A stretch of DNA of 11,222 nt from Lunasporangiospora selenospora (GCA_015680635.1 JAABOA010000842.1:1-11222), one strand, 5' to 3'; positions 1-8,878 are shown, numbered from the stretch's first letter. Numbers and translations are program-made. The notes: a model not told the origin generated them from the letters alone.

Positions 1-1315
1 CCCCCCCTATCCTTCGGCAAGCAGGTGTCCCAAGGCATTGGCCGTTGTAGAACGCATAAGGTTTATAATTCTGACACGGCCCACTGTTTGATTTAATTTT
101 CCCTCTTCCTTTCTCCCTTCAGCAACGTGCAAACGAGAAGTAATGGGTCCTCTGAGGTTGCATGTCACCCCTTTGCATAAACGAAACTTCTCTGCCATGT
201 TCGCCCTTATTTTTCCTTCAAACAGAGTCCTGTTAGTTTCGTTCCTACAGGGTGGCCCTCGAGTGCAGCACCTACAGCCGGTTGCTTGGCATCCCATTCC
301 CGATTATCAACTGTTGTCTCTTTTTGGAAGAGTAGCAAGAAACGACCAGCTGGCCATTCTTTCTCTCTTTGGCATAAAAAAATATGGATTCTCTACCCTC
401 TCTTATCAAGTCGCATTTTGATAGGTCGTGGTCTCCCCGAATGACCTTATTTAAAGCTGCGTCATAGGGAAACAAGCGGGGCTGAGGCTGTCTGGGCAGA
501 TCAACACTGGCCCTCACCGGCTTTCGATGCTGTATATTGTTCGTTGCGTTGCAAATTGACAATAGCCCGGGTTATCGCAATCCAAACAGAGAAGAGGAGG
601 GGGGGGGGGAGCTAGAGAAGGTTACGGGAACGAGACCCGAGCTGTTGGACATGCAATGATCCTTTGAAAGGTTGGAAAGAGGCAAACAAATGATCAATCC
701 TAGTTAATGTGGACGAGGGGGAGGATTGAGTGGTGGGAATAGAGTAGGGGCAAGAAAGAACGAAAGAGATGCAATCTAGGATGAGTTTGAAACAGTTGGT
801 GAATATGCAATATTCCGCAATTTAAATTTTCCTCCCCCAATTAATCATCAGAGGGCTTACCTCAACCCTCCGTCCTTCTCCCAGTCTGTCTGGGCTGTGT
901 CTGTGTCTCATCTCTGTTTGCGCCCACCCCTGCCCTCTGCTGTCTGAGGCGTCGACATCCTTTCCAAGGAAGGATGAAGAAAGGATTTCTTGGCTCTCCA
1001 GCCCGTGAGGTGTGTAATGTGCAACACACTGTCATCCAATGGCTGGATCTCCTCAAGCCCGAGAAGTTGGGGCGCTCTCAAAACGTGGACAGACCTTTTG
1101 AGCATTCTGAAGCTATGACAAGCCCAGGCACAGACGGGCTAGAGGCCTGACATATTTGGAAGTTTACAGCACACGCCTCTGTCATCGGGCTCAGATCGTG
1201 AGCAAGTGTATTTGTCATTTCCATGCTTGGACCACTCTCATTCCGAATGGAGTAATCATAATCAACACTTTTTGACAAGATTGATCGGGAAAACATCAAT
1301 AAAATTTAGTACTGT
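1..1315. other. Left intergenic stretch, no recognised gene
   Basis: This stretch lies downstream of the arginyl-tRNA synthetase stop codon, so its right end should hold that gene's 3' UTR. I found no canonical AATAAA on the minus strand just after the stop. The leftmost part has two overlapping minus-strand open frames (about 297-7 and 562-272). The first begins with an ATG at 297 followed by a cysteine cluster (C-Q-A-T-G-C-R-C-C-T-R-G-P-P-C); the second has only a TTG at its upstream end. I cannot assign either to a family. An 11-base G run sits at 599-609. The rest, 610-1315, holds only short open frames without recognisable motifs. Confidence 0.5.
599..609. repeat. Poly-G run (G11)
   Basis: Eleven consecutive G bases inside a purine-rich stretch (about 590-616). 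It is a simple low-complexity tract with no visible gene context, and its exact length is prone to sequencing and assembly error. Confidence 0.9.
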
Positions 1316-3667
1316 CTACATCCTCTCTAGGGGATCTAATCCTAAAAGCCGCATGCCATTGCCAAGAGTAATTCGAGCCGCCCACAGGAGCAACAATCGG
1401 GCCTCTGCCTTTTCCTTCTGCCCCGCCTCGGCGGCTGACTTGACCTGAAGAACCTGGTTCGCACTGCTGATCGCATGCGACAGCCCAAACAGGTAGTTTA
1501 CAATCATGGAAGGCTCAAGTGTCTGAAGAGTGCTCAACGTGATCTCAGGATAGATCGAAATCATGTTGGCCAGCTCGAATGCTTCTGGCTCCGTGAGAAA
1601 ATCCGTGCTAGCCTCAGTGTTCAAGGCAATACCCGATCGACTCTCAATTCTATTTGTGAATAGAGAAGACGTATGAGAGAGAAGGAATGTCAGAAAAAAA
1701 GAAGAAAAAAAGAAAAAATAGAGTCAGAAACCAAAGTCTTGGCTAGATCCCAGTTACATAATTCCGAGACAACCCCTTACCCGCAAAGTCGTGCATGAGC
1801 GTATTGAAGATAGATGCCCGTGTTGCCTGTCGAATCCGTCATGCGCTTCCAGCTAAAGTCGTATCCCTTGCTGCTTCGGGCTTGGAAATCCTGGATCACT
1901 ACAGCTGAGATGCCAAGCTTGTCTGCGACCTGTTCAACACCCTTGACATCACCCTCCTGTTGCTCTTGCGGTTGACTATTGTTATCCGTGGACAGATATT
2001 GCTCCCTGACGGCTTCGAATTTGGAGTCGTTCTCTTTCATCTTTTCGAGCATCGTGCTCTGAGCGGTATCCAAGATATCTTCCAAAAAGACAGCGTTACC
2101 CCTTCTAGTAGACATTCCTTGTACCTTGCCGAACGAAACATGTTGAAGAGAACGACTCCAATGCTGAGCACTATTTTCGGCCGCTGTTGCCTCATTTGCA
2201 AATGCAAGTTCCATGATTTTAAAGAGTCGCTTCAGATGCAAAGTTTGGTCATCTCCAATCATATAAAGGTGTCGGTCGAATTTGTAGAGTTCTGTCCGCT
2301 GTAGACATGCGGCTACATCTCTTGTCAGGTAGAGGGTCGTTCCATCTGCTCGACGAAGCGCACAGACACCCAATCCATGTTCCGTCAGATCTACCACCCA
2401 GGCACCATCCTCTTGCTCTTTCAGTAGACCCTTTTCGCGCAGCAGTTGATACGCCTGTGGAACCCACTGGGCGCTTTCCGATTCTCCCGAGTAGACATCA
2501 AACTCAATTCCTAGACGCTTATACATGATCCTGTAGAATTCAATCGACAGAGACCGGAACTCGCGCCAAAGATTAAGCACCGAAGGGTCCCCTTCTTCCA
2601 TTTGTTTAAAGTATTGGTTTGCTAGTTTGTCCAGAGGCGGGTTTTCGGTCACGTCCTTATTGATCTTGACATAGACATCGAAAAGGTGTTTGATGGGATC
2701 CTCCTGCAACTTTTTCCGGTCTCCGTATCGATCAAATCCAACTGCCATTAAACCTAAGCAGATATGAAGAATAGTCAGTCATGCGACAATTACTACTACC
2801 TGCACTAATGTAACTAACAGAATTCTCTCCTATGCGATCGGTCTTACCATACTGTTTACCCCAGTCGCCAAGATAGTTGATTCCGATGACTTGGTACCCA
2901 TGTCCTCTCAGTAGCCTTGTTACGAAATTTCCCAGGATGGTACCTCGTAAATGACCCCCATGGAAAGGCTTTGCAATATTGGGCGAACTATAGTCCAGAG
3001 CAATGACCTTGTTCCTGCCCAAGGAACTATCCATACCATATCCAAGACCCTCTATCCTCTGCAATTCAGCTGTTGCGAGAGAAGCAGACGGAGAAGATTC
3101 CTGCTCTTTCATTATTTGTGATAAAAAGGTCGCCTTGGTCTTTTGTGCCTGTACAACATCCTGGATTGACTCACGAAGGAACCGTGGTTCGTCTACTGAA
3201 AAGTTGATAAACTGTCCTAATGGCGTGACAGATCGGATAGGTCCACTGGTATCAAACTAAAGAAAAGAGTAGATGCCTTTAGAACAGTTCTTCTTCTTCC
3301 CTATATCCATTTCATAAAAAGGGGTGCTGGGATTCAAGACAACCATTGAACACTAAATGTCCTGGATTACCTCCTGCTGTATCCGTTCCAGTAGCTTGGT
3401 GCGATTCTCTTGAGATGCCGTGCTCCTTTCGGCTGTGGTCCTGTCCAACTTGACTTTCTTTTCCAGTTCCTTTACTACTGCGACCGTCTCCTTGGTACCT
3501 GAGGTGGGCCTGGGCACATTAGGCAACAATCTCGGCAATGGAATCGCAAATGTACCGTGACCCTTGAGTTTTGGACGGTCAATCGCCTTAAAGATCGTCT
3601 CGACATCACCTCCAGTGATCTTTGAGAGTTGACTCGCAATCACATTTCGGAATCGTGTCGAGGCCAT
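1316..3667 (-). CDS. Arginyl-tRNA synthetase (class I), four exons
   Basis: Attaches arginine to tRNA-Arg. Reading the minus strand, the exons are 3667-3371, 3256-2848, 2753-1781 and 1649-1316. Introns are 114, 94 and 131 bp, all GT-AG (gtaatc, gtaaga, gtaagg donors) and in phases 0, 1 and 2. The joined frame is 670 residues, close to the usual ~600-660 of eukaryotic enzymes. The N-terminal domain is followed by the HIGH-type signature PFHGGHLR (HGGH at about 198-201), then YLGDWGKQYG across intron 2 and MAVGFDRYGDR. Next come IGDDQTLH, a KMSKS-equivalent MSTRRGN at about 449 (ArgRS enzymes often have a degenerate KMSKS) and a DALR anticodon-binding C-terminus. That last part includes GIYLQYAHARLCG across intron 3 and ends NGMRLLGLDPLERM. 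The ATG at 3667 is the first in frame; its context (TCTCG-ATG-G) is weak, and the open frame continues upstream without an ATG to a stop at 3788-3790. A Gln-rich hydrophilic insert lies at about 490-506. The identification is secure; exact start and subcellular location (cytosol, possibly also mitochondria) are less so. Confidence 0.95.
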
Positions 3668-3857
3668 CGAGATTCTTATTACCGGGATGACGCTCCTTTT
3701 TACCTTTCGAGTGTTTTTCCTGCGTTCAACTCGCGTCGTCCGCTGCCCGTTCACCGCCGTCCCCGCTTCGTAGTTGACAAAATAGTTTCAGACCGACAGT
3801 CACAAACACATTTTTTTTATGGCCCCAGATCCTTCTCGGTCAAAGGTGCATGGACAA

Positions 3858-3863
3858 TGACTC
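3858..3863 (+). promoter_or_regulatory. TGACTC motif upstream of the arginyl-tRNA synthetase
   Basis: TGACTC matches six of the seven bases of the TGASTCA site bound by fungal Gcn4/CPC1-type bZIP factors. It lies about 190 bp upstream of the synthetase ATG. General amino acid control is known to act on amino-acid biosynthesis and several tRNA synthetase genes in fungi, so control of this gene is plausible. A six-base match is expected by chance about every 2 kb per double strand, so this is only a candidate. Confidence 0.25.
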
Positions 3864-4276
3864 GCTTCGTAGTTATCCTCTATTGCATGCTATAGCTCTC
3901 GTCCACTTGTAGGTTGTACAGAGTAGGTCTCGGGCAGATACTAAGCTATCTGTTTCTTCGCAGTAGGGCTAGGGTCGGCGCCAGTTTAGCCATTGAGCAG
4001 GATATAATGAAATGGCCATCAAGCATATCCGAGAGAATGGGTTCTCCATCCTAGCGTACATCGGGCGGCAAGTAAGTCAATCTTGAATATGCAGTGGGCC
4101 ACAGAGGGGTCAACCCTCAAGCAAAGAGATGATGATTGCAACTGGTCCTGGAATTCATCAGTCTTTTCAAAAGACCAAAACAACAAAGACCCTCGAGGAA
4201 TTAACATAAAGCTCTTTAGGCCCTTCGCAGCATTTTTTCACCATCCCTTTTCATTTAACGGATAGTGATCTTGCTT

Positions 4277-4292
4277 TCTCTCTCTCTCTCTC
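4277..4292. repeat. (TC)8 microsatellite
   Basis: Eight TC dinucleotides in the stretch between the two housekeeping genes. Read on the minus strand it is a GA repeat. It is a simple sequence repeat with no other visible role. Confidence 0.9.
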
Positions 4293-4555
4293 CAAAATCC
4301 TGTCCTCTTTCACTTTAGTAGACACTTGGTTGACAAACAGTGTCCACGAGTACCTGTGGCCTAGAGAGACATCCAGGATCGGTGACCAACAGTTACAAGG
4401 ACTGCTAATGCCCTTGGGACACGCAGTGATTCTACAAAGTAGAAGATAGTTCTTGCTTGTCAAAAGTCATCAAAACAACAGCAGCAGCAGCAATATAGGT
4501 GCTCAACAAACGAATCAAAGAGCGAGACCAGTTTCTACATGGATAGAATGATTTT

Positions 4556-4561
4556 TTTATT
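4556..4561 (-). terminator. Polyadenylation signal of the NAC-alpha gene
   Basis: On the minus strand this reads AATAAA, followed by a run of A. It lies about 40 bases downstream of the TAA stop at 4604-4602, a normal distance for a short 3' UTR. Its place right after the proposed terminal exon supports the gene model. Confidence 0.55.
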
Positions 4562-4601
4562 TCGCATTAACAGTGGCACTTTCAACTCCTCCTGGGGGTC
4601 T

Positions 4602-4616
4602 TTACATAGTAAGCTC
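4602..4616 (-). other. EGD2: Terminal microexon of NAC-alpha (ELTM-stop)
   Basis: A 15-base coding segment following ...AACACCAATAG (acceptor) on the minus strand. It supplies Glu-Leu-Thr-Met-stop in phase 0 with the donor at 4769. Without this splice the frame would run into the intron and end VSA-stop. The family's usual C-terminus is NAIMELT plus one residue, so the spliced form fits better. Confidence 0.88.
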
Positions 4617-5819
4617 CTATTGGTGTTAAATAGATCAGAACAAAAGGAACTGTCAGTCATCGTGTATGCGCAAAAAGGGGTACATCATCCAAGAGATCAA
4701 GAAATAAAAAAGGGTCTGCAATAAAATAATATAAATGATGGCTTTCTGATCCAGATTTCAGGCACTTACCATGATGGCGTTGACAATGTCGTTGTTGTTA
4801 GACTTCAAGGCCTTGACGGCCTTGGAGCGGGAGGTGTTGGCCTGGGTCATGACGAGCTCGATATCCTTGGCATCAACACCCTCAGCATCGACCTCCTCAT
4901 CATCATCCTCCTCAACAGCCTCGGGGGCCTCGACATCCTCAGGGGCCTCAGAGTCCTTAAGGACATCCTGGGCAGCCTGGAGCTGGGACTGCAAAGCGTT
5001 GAGATCCTCCTCCTTGGCCTCACCAAAGACGATGTGAGTATCCGAGATGGTAGATCTGAAGACATCGGGCATCGTAATGGCAGTGATGGGCTGGCCCGAG
5101 CGGCGGATGGTGACGCGAGTGATACCGGCAACCTTCTTGAGTCCGAGCTTGGACAAGGCCTTGCGGGCCTTCTCCTCAGAGCGAGAGATAACGCGGGTGG
5201 AGGGGGCAGCGAAATCGCTCTCGATCTCCTCGATGGTGGCGGTCTGGTTCTCGATATCGGCCCTATTAAAAAGGGGGTGGAGATAGAGTGCATAACATAG
5301 TTAGGACTTGCTCATTGGGCGTAGCTCTGAAGGATGTTGGTTGTGAGCTCTCCTTCCTGGCCAACAATGAACATGATTGATAAACACTTTTTTTTGTAGT
5401 TTTGCTTCATGTATCTGTCCAAAAGCTAGGACTACTGCAGGGAAAAGGTTGGCAGTGAGGTCAGATCAACCCAACAGTGAGATGGCAGCAATGACTAGAG
5501 GGTTTAGATCAATGTGTTGTCCAGTGCAAGATGGTCTGATGAACACATCAACAGTTCAATGATGTCGAGTATGTTGGCTCTATCCTTGGTCCAAGCCCAG
5601 TCAATGGTCTGATCAGCGGCAGGGCCCAGCGCACGATCCTGTGATCTCGAGCCCTTTTCTGAGATCTCTCCAGGCTCCTGAGCGACCGAGAGTGATGGTG
5701 GCGGGGGTTTCGGCATTCATAGATTTTGGGCGAATGGTATACAGCATAGAGGATAAACAGATTGGCGAACTACTCCCCACTGCCTCGGTCTTCCTCGGGA
5801 AATCGCATATTCCTTACAT
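4602..5819 (-). CDS. EGD2: Nascent polypeptide-associated complex subunit alpha (NAC-alpha), three exons
   Basis: NAC-alpha pairs with NAC-beta, sits at the ribosome exit tunnel and shields new chains. The large exon (5262-4770) codes [41 protein letters not shown] and [15 protein letters not shown], the NAC domain core. An acidic linker (D/E run at about 119-124) and a UBA domain ([30 protein letters not shown]) follow. After NAIM comes a perfect donor, ATG|gtaagt. An AG acceptor 153 bp on opens GAG CTT ACT ATG TAA (4616-4602), giving ELTM-stop, a typical NAC-alpha ending. Exon 2 begins after an AG (5264-5263) with a CTAAC branch site at 5304-5300, in a phase needing two bases from exon 1. 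The best donor upstream is AT|gtaagg at 5818/5817, which would make ATG split between exons with A at -3 and G at +4. The protein is then 169 residues, close to yeast EGD2 (174). Family assignment is secure; the first exon is a prediction. Confidence 0.9.
5263..5817 (-). other. Proposed first intron of NAC-alpha (~555 bp)
   Basis: This runs from gtaagg (5817) to tag (5263) on the minus strand, with a CTAAC branch site 37 bases before the acceptor and a pyrimidine tract after it. It is about four to five times longer than the other introns in the window. It contains an ATG-started 70-codon open frame on the minus strand (5716-5504). On the plus strand, a long frame of 166 codons begins with GTG at 5641 and runs out of the intron to 6141. 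I recognise neither. I found no convincing intron-encoded snoRNA. Confidence 0.5.
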
Positions 5820-6496
5820 TATGAATACTGTCGATGAAAGGTGGAAAGATGAATGGGCATGGATCTTTTGTCTGTTTTGTAAAAAAAAAAAGAGCCAAGG
5901 GAAAGAGTACCTGAGTTGGGTTCCAAGCCACCCACATCGGTCAGGTGACCGACCGAGACGGCCACCTGGGAATAAACTTGCCTCCACCGCTTCAGAGAAT
6001 CCTATCGAGACTTTACTCAGGCACCAATGTGCCTCGTCTGAAAAGACACTCGAGACCATTCCTTGCATCGCGTGTATAGAGTCAATAAACAAGGTGAATG
6101 GTAGGGGGAGGAAACCATCTGGGTCTCCAATGGACTCGTAAGTCGTTTTATCATACCTTGAACTGTCTCGAGTTTAACCTACTGCAATTTGTTTTGCTTC
6201 AGAAAATGACTGCATCGAAAGCACTAAATAGGCCGGGTATAGATCTGGCGATGCTACACATGCATCTTCTCAAAATACTGAGAGTATGATAGAACAGGTG
6301 CAGATCCACTCGTCTACAGCGAGGACAATGGTAAACTGAGCAATCCTACAAATTAAAACCAAATGAAAGTGTGAAAGACTCTCTCTCCAGTACTCCTAAG
6401 ATGTAATTACAATCGGAGACTCTCAAGAAACACAAGCCATGGTAGCAATATCGATTGCTTTGTCGAGATAATCCACTATCGGCATCTCGGTGAGCG
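5820..6496. other. NAC-alpha leader and promoter, then unassigned DNA
   Basis: On the minus strand the 60-70 bases before 5820 are pyrimidine-rich and A-poor, including an 11-base T run (5881-5891), as in fungal leaders. The probable promoter lies beyond this towards 6000. The rest, about 6150-6496, shows only short open frames and several TTAA tetranucleotides (near 6174 and 6353). I see no gene. Confidence 0.45.
5938..5951. promoter_or_regulatory. Palindrome CGG-N8-CCG upstream of NAC-alpha
   Basis: CGGTCAGGTGACCG is a perfect 6-bp inverted repeat around a GG centre, beginning with CGG and ending with CCG. It lies about 120-130 bp upstream of the proposed NAC-alpha start. Inverted CGG/CCG half-sites at fixed spacing are the usual target form of Zn2Cys6 binuclear-cluster regulators in fungi. 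Binding here is an inference, and the match could be chance. Confidence 0.25.
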
Positions 6497-6723
6497 AGAT
6501 CTCGAAGGCTTGTGGCCAAGATCAAAAGGGACAAGACACAACTCTGGGCATTCTACAACAACGCCAACTACAAAAAAAACATAAACATCATGCGTGGGAC
6601 ATGAAAAGGTCGCTCAAAAAGAGCTTTGTCATCTGGCGGATTAGCTTGAGAAAACTGACTGCAACCAAGAAAATAGACAGCGGCATGGTCATAATTGCGA
6701 CTCGCCTATCTTCGCTACACTAG
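6497..6723 (+). pseudogene. Relic of a TnpB/Fanzor-like mobile-element protein (copy 1)
   Basis: Two overlapping plus-strand frames together resemble the minus-strand relic at 8879-9433. The first frame (6497 to about 6580) reads TQLWAFYNNANYKK, against RIWGTSFYNGNGLFKRH in the other copy. The second frame (about 6575-6723) reads HHAWDMKRSLKK, KKIDSGMVII and finally LSSLH before a TAG stop, against HKWDSKRAK, NSKVMIGIG and FSSLH. The frame switch falls in an A-rich stretch (about 6570-6582), consistent with slippage. The segment corresponding to GLGKVMSSS is missing, and everything after SSLH, including the zinc-ribbon part, is absent. It is therefore a short internal fragment with no ability to encode a working protein. 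The similarity was read by eye; the family name rests on the other copy. Confidence 0.5.
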
Positions 6724-6826
6724 TTGGCCCCTAGTTGGATCGACAACAGAGCATTAGAGCGCAATGCCGAGCAACCGGAAAGTGGAGCGTGGTCTCGAAT
6801 ACGCAAAACCTAGTCTTCTATAAAAA

Positions 6827-8708
6827 CTAGTCTGCTACTTTGGCCAGTTTCGTCACTCGGTCTCCTGAATCTGTCGTTGCTTGTGCGGTGTGATACTCCG
6901 CAAAACATGCTCGTTTTTTTTTCACGTAAAGAGGGATATTGCACTCAACGTACCATACTTGAGTCTCGCTCCGGGATGTGGCGTTCTCTGATGGGATATT
7001 ATTCACTGCATGCCAGGAACACCAAGTGCAAGATGCGCGCTTTTCCCTCCAGCTAGCGAAGTGTTTCCCTTGAGAAAATCGAATCGCTGGAAGCTCACAG
7101 CCCTTCGTAATTCTTGGTCATTGTTGACTTTTATTTTTTGCTGGAGCAGGGTTGCTGTTTCGTTGGGTCTGGTGTTATGATGAACAGAGTTAATGAGGCT
7201 CCAGACAAGGTCTTTGCGGAACTCTTTGTGGGTTTGTGTGCCCCCTACTTTGCGGCATAAGATATATGAATTGATAATGCTGGTATCCAATAGCCAAAAA
7301 AAAGAGGGGGATCCAAGTTCTGCGTGCTGGTTGCTGGGTATTGTAATTTGATCTCAGTTGGTCGGCAATATCCACCTCTCCCATGTTGTTGTTGTAATCA
7401 TCTATGACCTTCGGGATCTTCAGTTCTTTTTGAAGAGAATCGCCAAATGCTGCTCGTACTTTGGCGGCATTAGTGCTTGTTTCCCTCGGTCGGCGCTGAC
7501 TCTTTGGACTTCCCATTCATCCCTATCCAATCCATGAATTGTCGTCAGCATTTTGACAGGACCGTTGCCTTGCCACAAAACAGCCATCACTCCACCAATA
7601 ACCACGCCCGATCAAGTGTCCCAATCCAGTTTTTCGTTCTTTTCGACATTGAGAACTTTGGGGAAACCAGATTGATTTCTTGCAGTACCACATGCACCAA
7701 TCCCATTATCCCGGAAGTGCTGGAAGAGTTTAATGTTGCTGAAGTAGTTGTCCATGAACACACAAAAAGATAGCCAGGTGTATGAAAGCTGCATCACAAG
7801 GTGGTTGGATATGCTTGATGTATGACTGAGTCCTTCAACAGCATGAACATGAGCAGGAATAACTCGAGATACTGGCAAGAAGGTGAATATGTATCCTGCA
7901 TCGCATAGCGACATGATCTTGTACCCTTCTGGAGTGGGCTTGTTCTCGATTCGGACAGTCTCAGCGCCACGTCCTGAAAACCGTATCATCATTTCATCCA
8001 CAGACACGTTTGAGGATGGAACGTACAACTTCTTAGAGGTGTCGCGAACATGGGAGAGTAGGGGTTCCAGTTTGTCGTGGTATGTGTTGGTGGCTCTACT
8101 CGTGGGCAGATATGCAAATAGCCTTTGAATTGCTCGTAACGGGTGCGTGAACAGGCTCCTGGCTGTCAGTGTTCCAGTAATTACCTCCACCAGCTCGGAA
8201 AATACCGCTGTAAATGGTGATAGCGATCCAGGTCAAAAGCTCGTTGCGATCTATGTTACTCCATTCGTGGTACAAGTTCCCTGTATTTTTCGCTGGCGTA
8301 TTGGTTGGTGCTCGAAACAATAGTATCCAGTATCGGGCTAGAGAAAAAAAGTCGAAATACAGCGAGTGCGTTCGGTGATCCGGTGGTGATGGCATTCGGC
8401 AAACGGGAACGGGCAAACGAATTGTGGTGTCCAAGCTGAAGTGGTTCAAACTTGGGTTGTGGTGGTAGTTTGATCTGGCGCGCTTGCTTACGCTTCCTGC
8501 TTACTTCTTCAACAACATCATCACCTTCAACTGCAGGTTCTTGGTCGCTTCCTTCTTCCTGGTTTACGTCCATCCTATGAAAGATGAGTATGGGCTCAAA
8601 CTCTTCGCCATCATCTCCTCTATTGTATTCTTCATTCACAAACAAATCTCTTTGAATGGGCTCTCCTGCACGGACCACAGGTTGATCTCTGACGAATGAG
8701 TATTTCAC
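6827..8708 (-). pseudogene. Degenerate piggyBac-type (DDE/DDD) transposase
   Basis: A piggyBac transposase cuts and pastes its element at TTAA sites. Conserved blocks appear in order on the minus strand but in changing frames. These are an acidic N-terminal region (8708 to about 8265), EWSNIDRNELLTWIAI and NYWNTD (about 8265-8150), and YHDKLEPLLSHVR with NVSVDEMMIRFSGR (first catalytic Asp). Then come FCVFMDNYFSNIKLF (second Asp), GPVKMLTTIHGLDRDEW, IDDYNNNMGEVDIADQLRS (third Asp), RRTWIPLFF and DTSIINSYILCR. The Cys/His tail is CTWCSWH...VECNIPLYV...ACFAEYH, ending at TAG 6829-6827. Frame changes occur near 8265, 8150, 7515, 7300 (an 8-base T run) and 7045, and a TGA lies at 7614-7612 just after DWDT. 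The frame opens right after a TAA at 8711-8709 with no ATG; the first in-frame ATG is at 8573. TTAA occurs at 8791-8794 and 8796-8799, but I found no matching terminal inverted repeat. The piggyBac identity is strong; the locus is dead. Confidence 0.9.
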
Positions 8709-8878
8709 TTAATACTGGTTCGACTGTGATGCCTGATCCAAGCGAGTTTATTGAATCTCTCGCTTCTGGCCTTGGGAAGGGGGTTGTGGCTTAAGTTAAA
8801 TGGCATTGTTGCCTAGCTTACGGTCTCTGAATCCTAGTGCCCCTTTTGAGCTCTCCAATCTGCGCATTTTCTAGTATT

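Larger units (their letters stand above)
3668..4555. other. Intergenic: synthetase promoter and downstream flank of NAC-alpha
   Basis: Both neighbours are on the minus strand, so this stretch holds the upstream region of the arginyl-tRNA synthetase (near 3668-3900) and the downstream flank of the NAC-alpha gene (towards 4555). It contains a TGACTC motif, a (TC)8 tract and a short (CAG)4 run at 4479-4490. Minus-strand open frames at 4207-4019 and 4463-4251 show no recognisable domain. I see no further gene. Confidence 0.6.

Noticed and set aside
1299-1304. AATAAA on the plus strand near the synthetase stop
   Set aside because: The synthetase is on the minus strand and no plus-strand gene ends here, so it is not a poly(A) signal for any recognised gene.
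3668-3754. Start of the arginyl-tRNA synthetase at 3754
   Set aside because: The codon there is GTG, not ATG. It is kept only as part of the non-AUG extension hypothesis, not as the annotated start.
4847-5300. Long open frames on both strands over the NAC-alpha exon
   Set aside because: They are out-of-frame shadows of a GC-rich exon; the proteins are Arg/Ser/Pro-rich or Ser-rich and low complexity.
5530-5612. CTGATGA and CTGA boxes resembling a C/D snoRNA inside the NAC-alpha intron
   Set aside because: They are on the strand opposite the host gene, the terminal stem is missing, and short boxes like these occur by chance.
5641-6141. 166-codon plus-strand open frame antisense to the NAC-alpha leader and intron
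   Set aside because: It starts at GTG, has no recognisable motif, crosses a poly-A run read as KKKK, and lies opposite a better-supported gene. A chance open frame is the simpler reading.
6353-8799. TTAA sites at about 6353 and 8791-8799 as the piggyBac element ends
   Set aside because: The sequences just inside the two sites do not form an inverted repeat by eye, so the boundaries cannot be placed.
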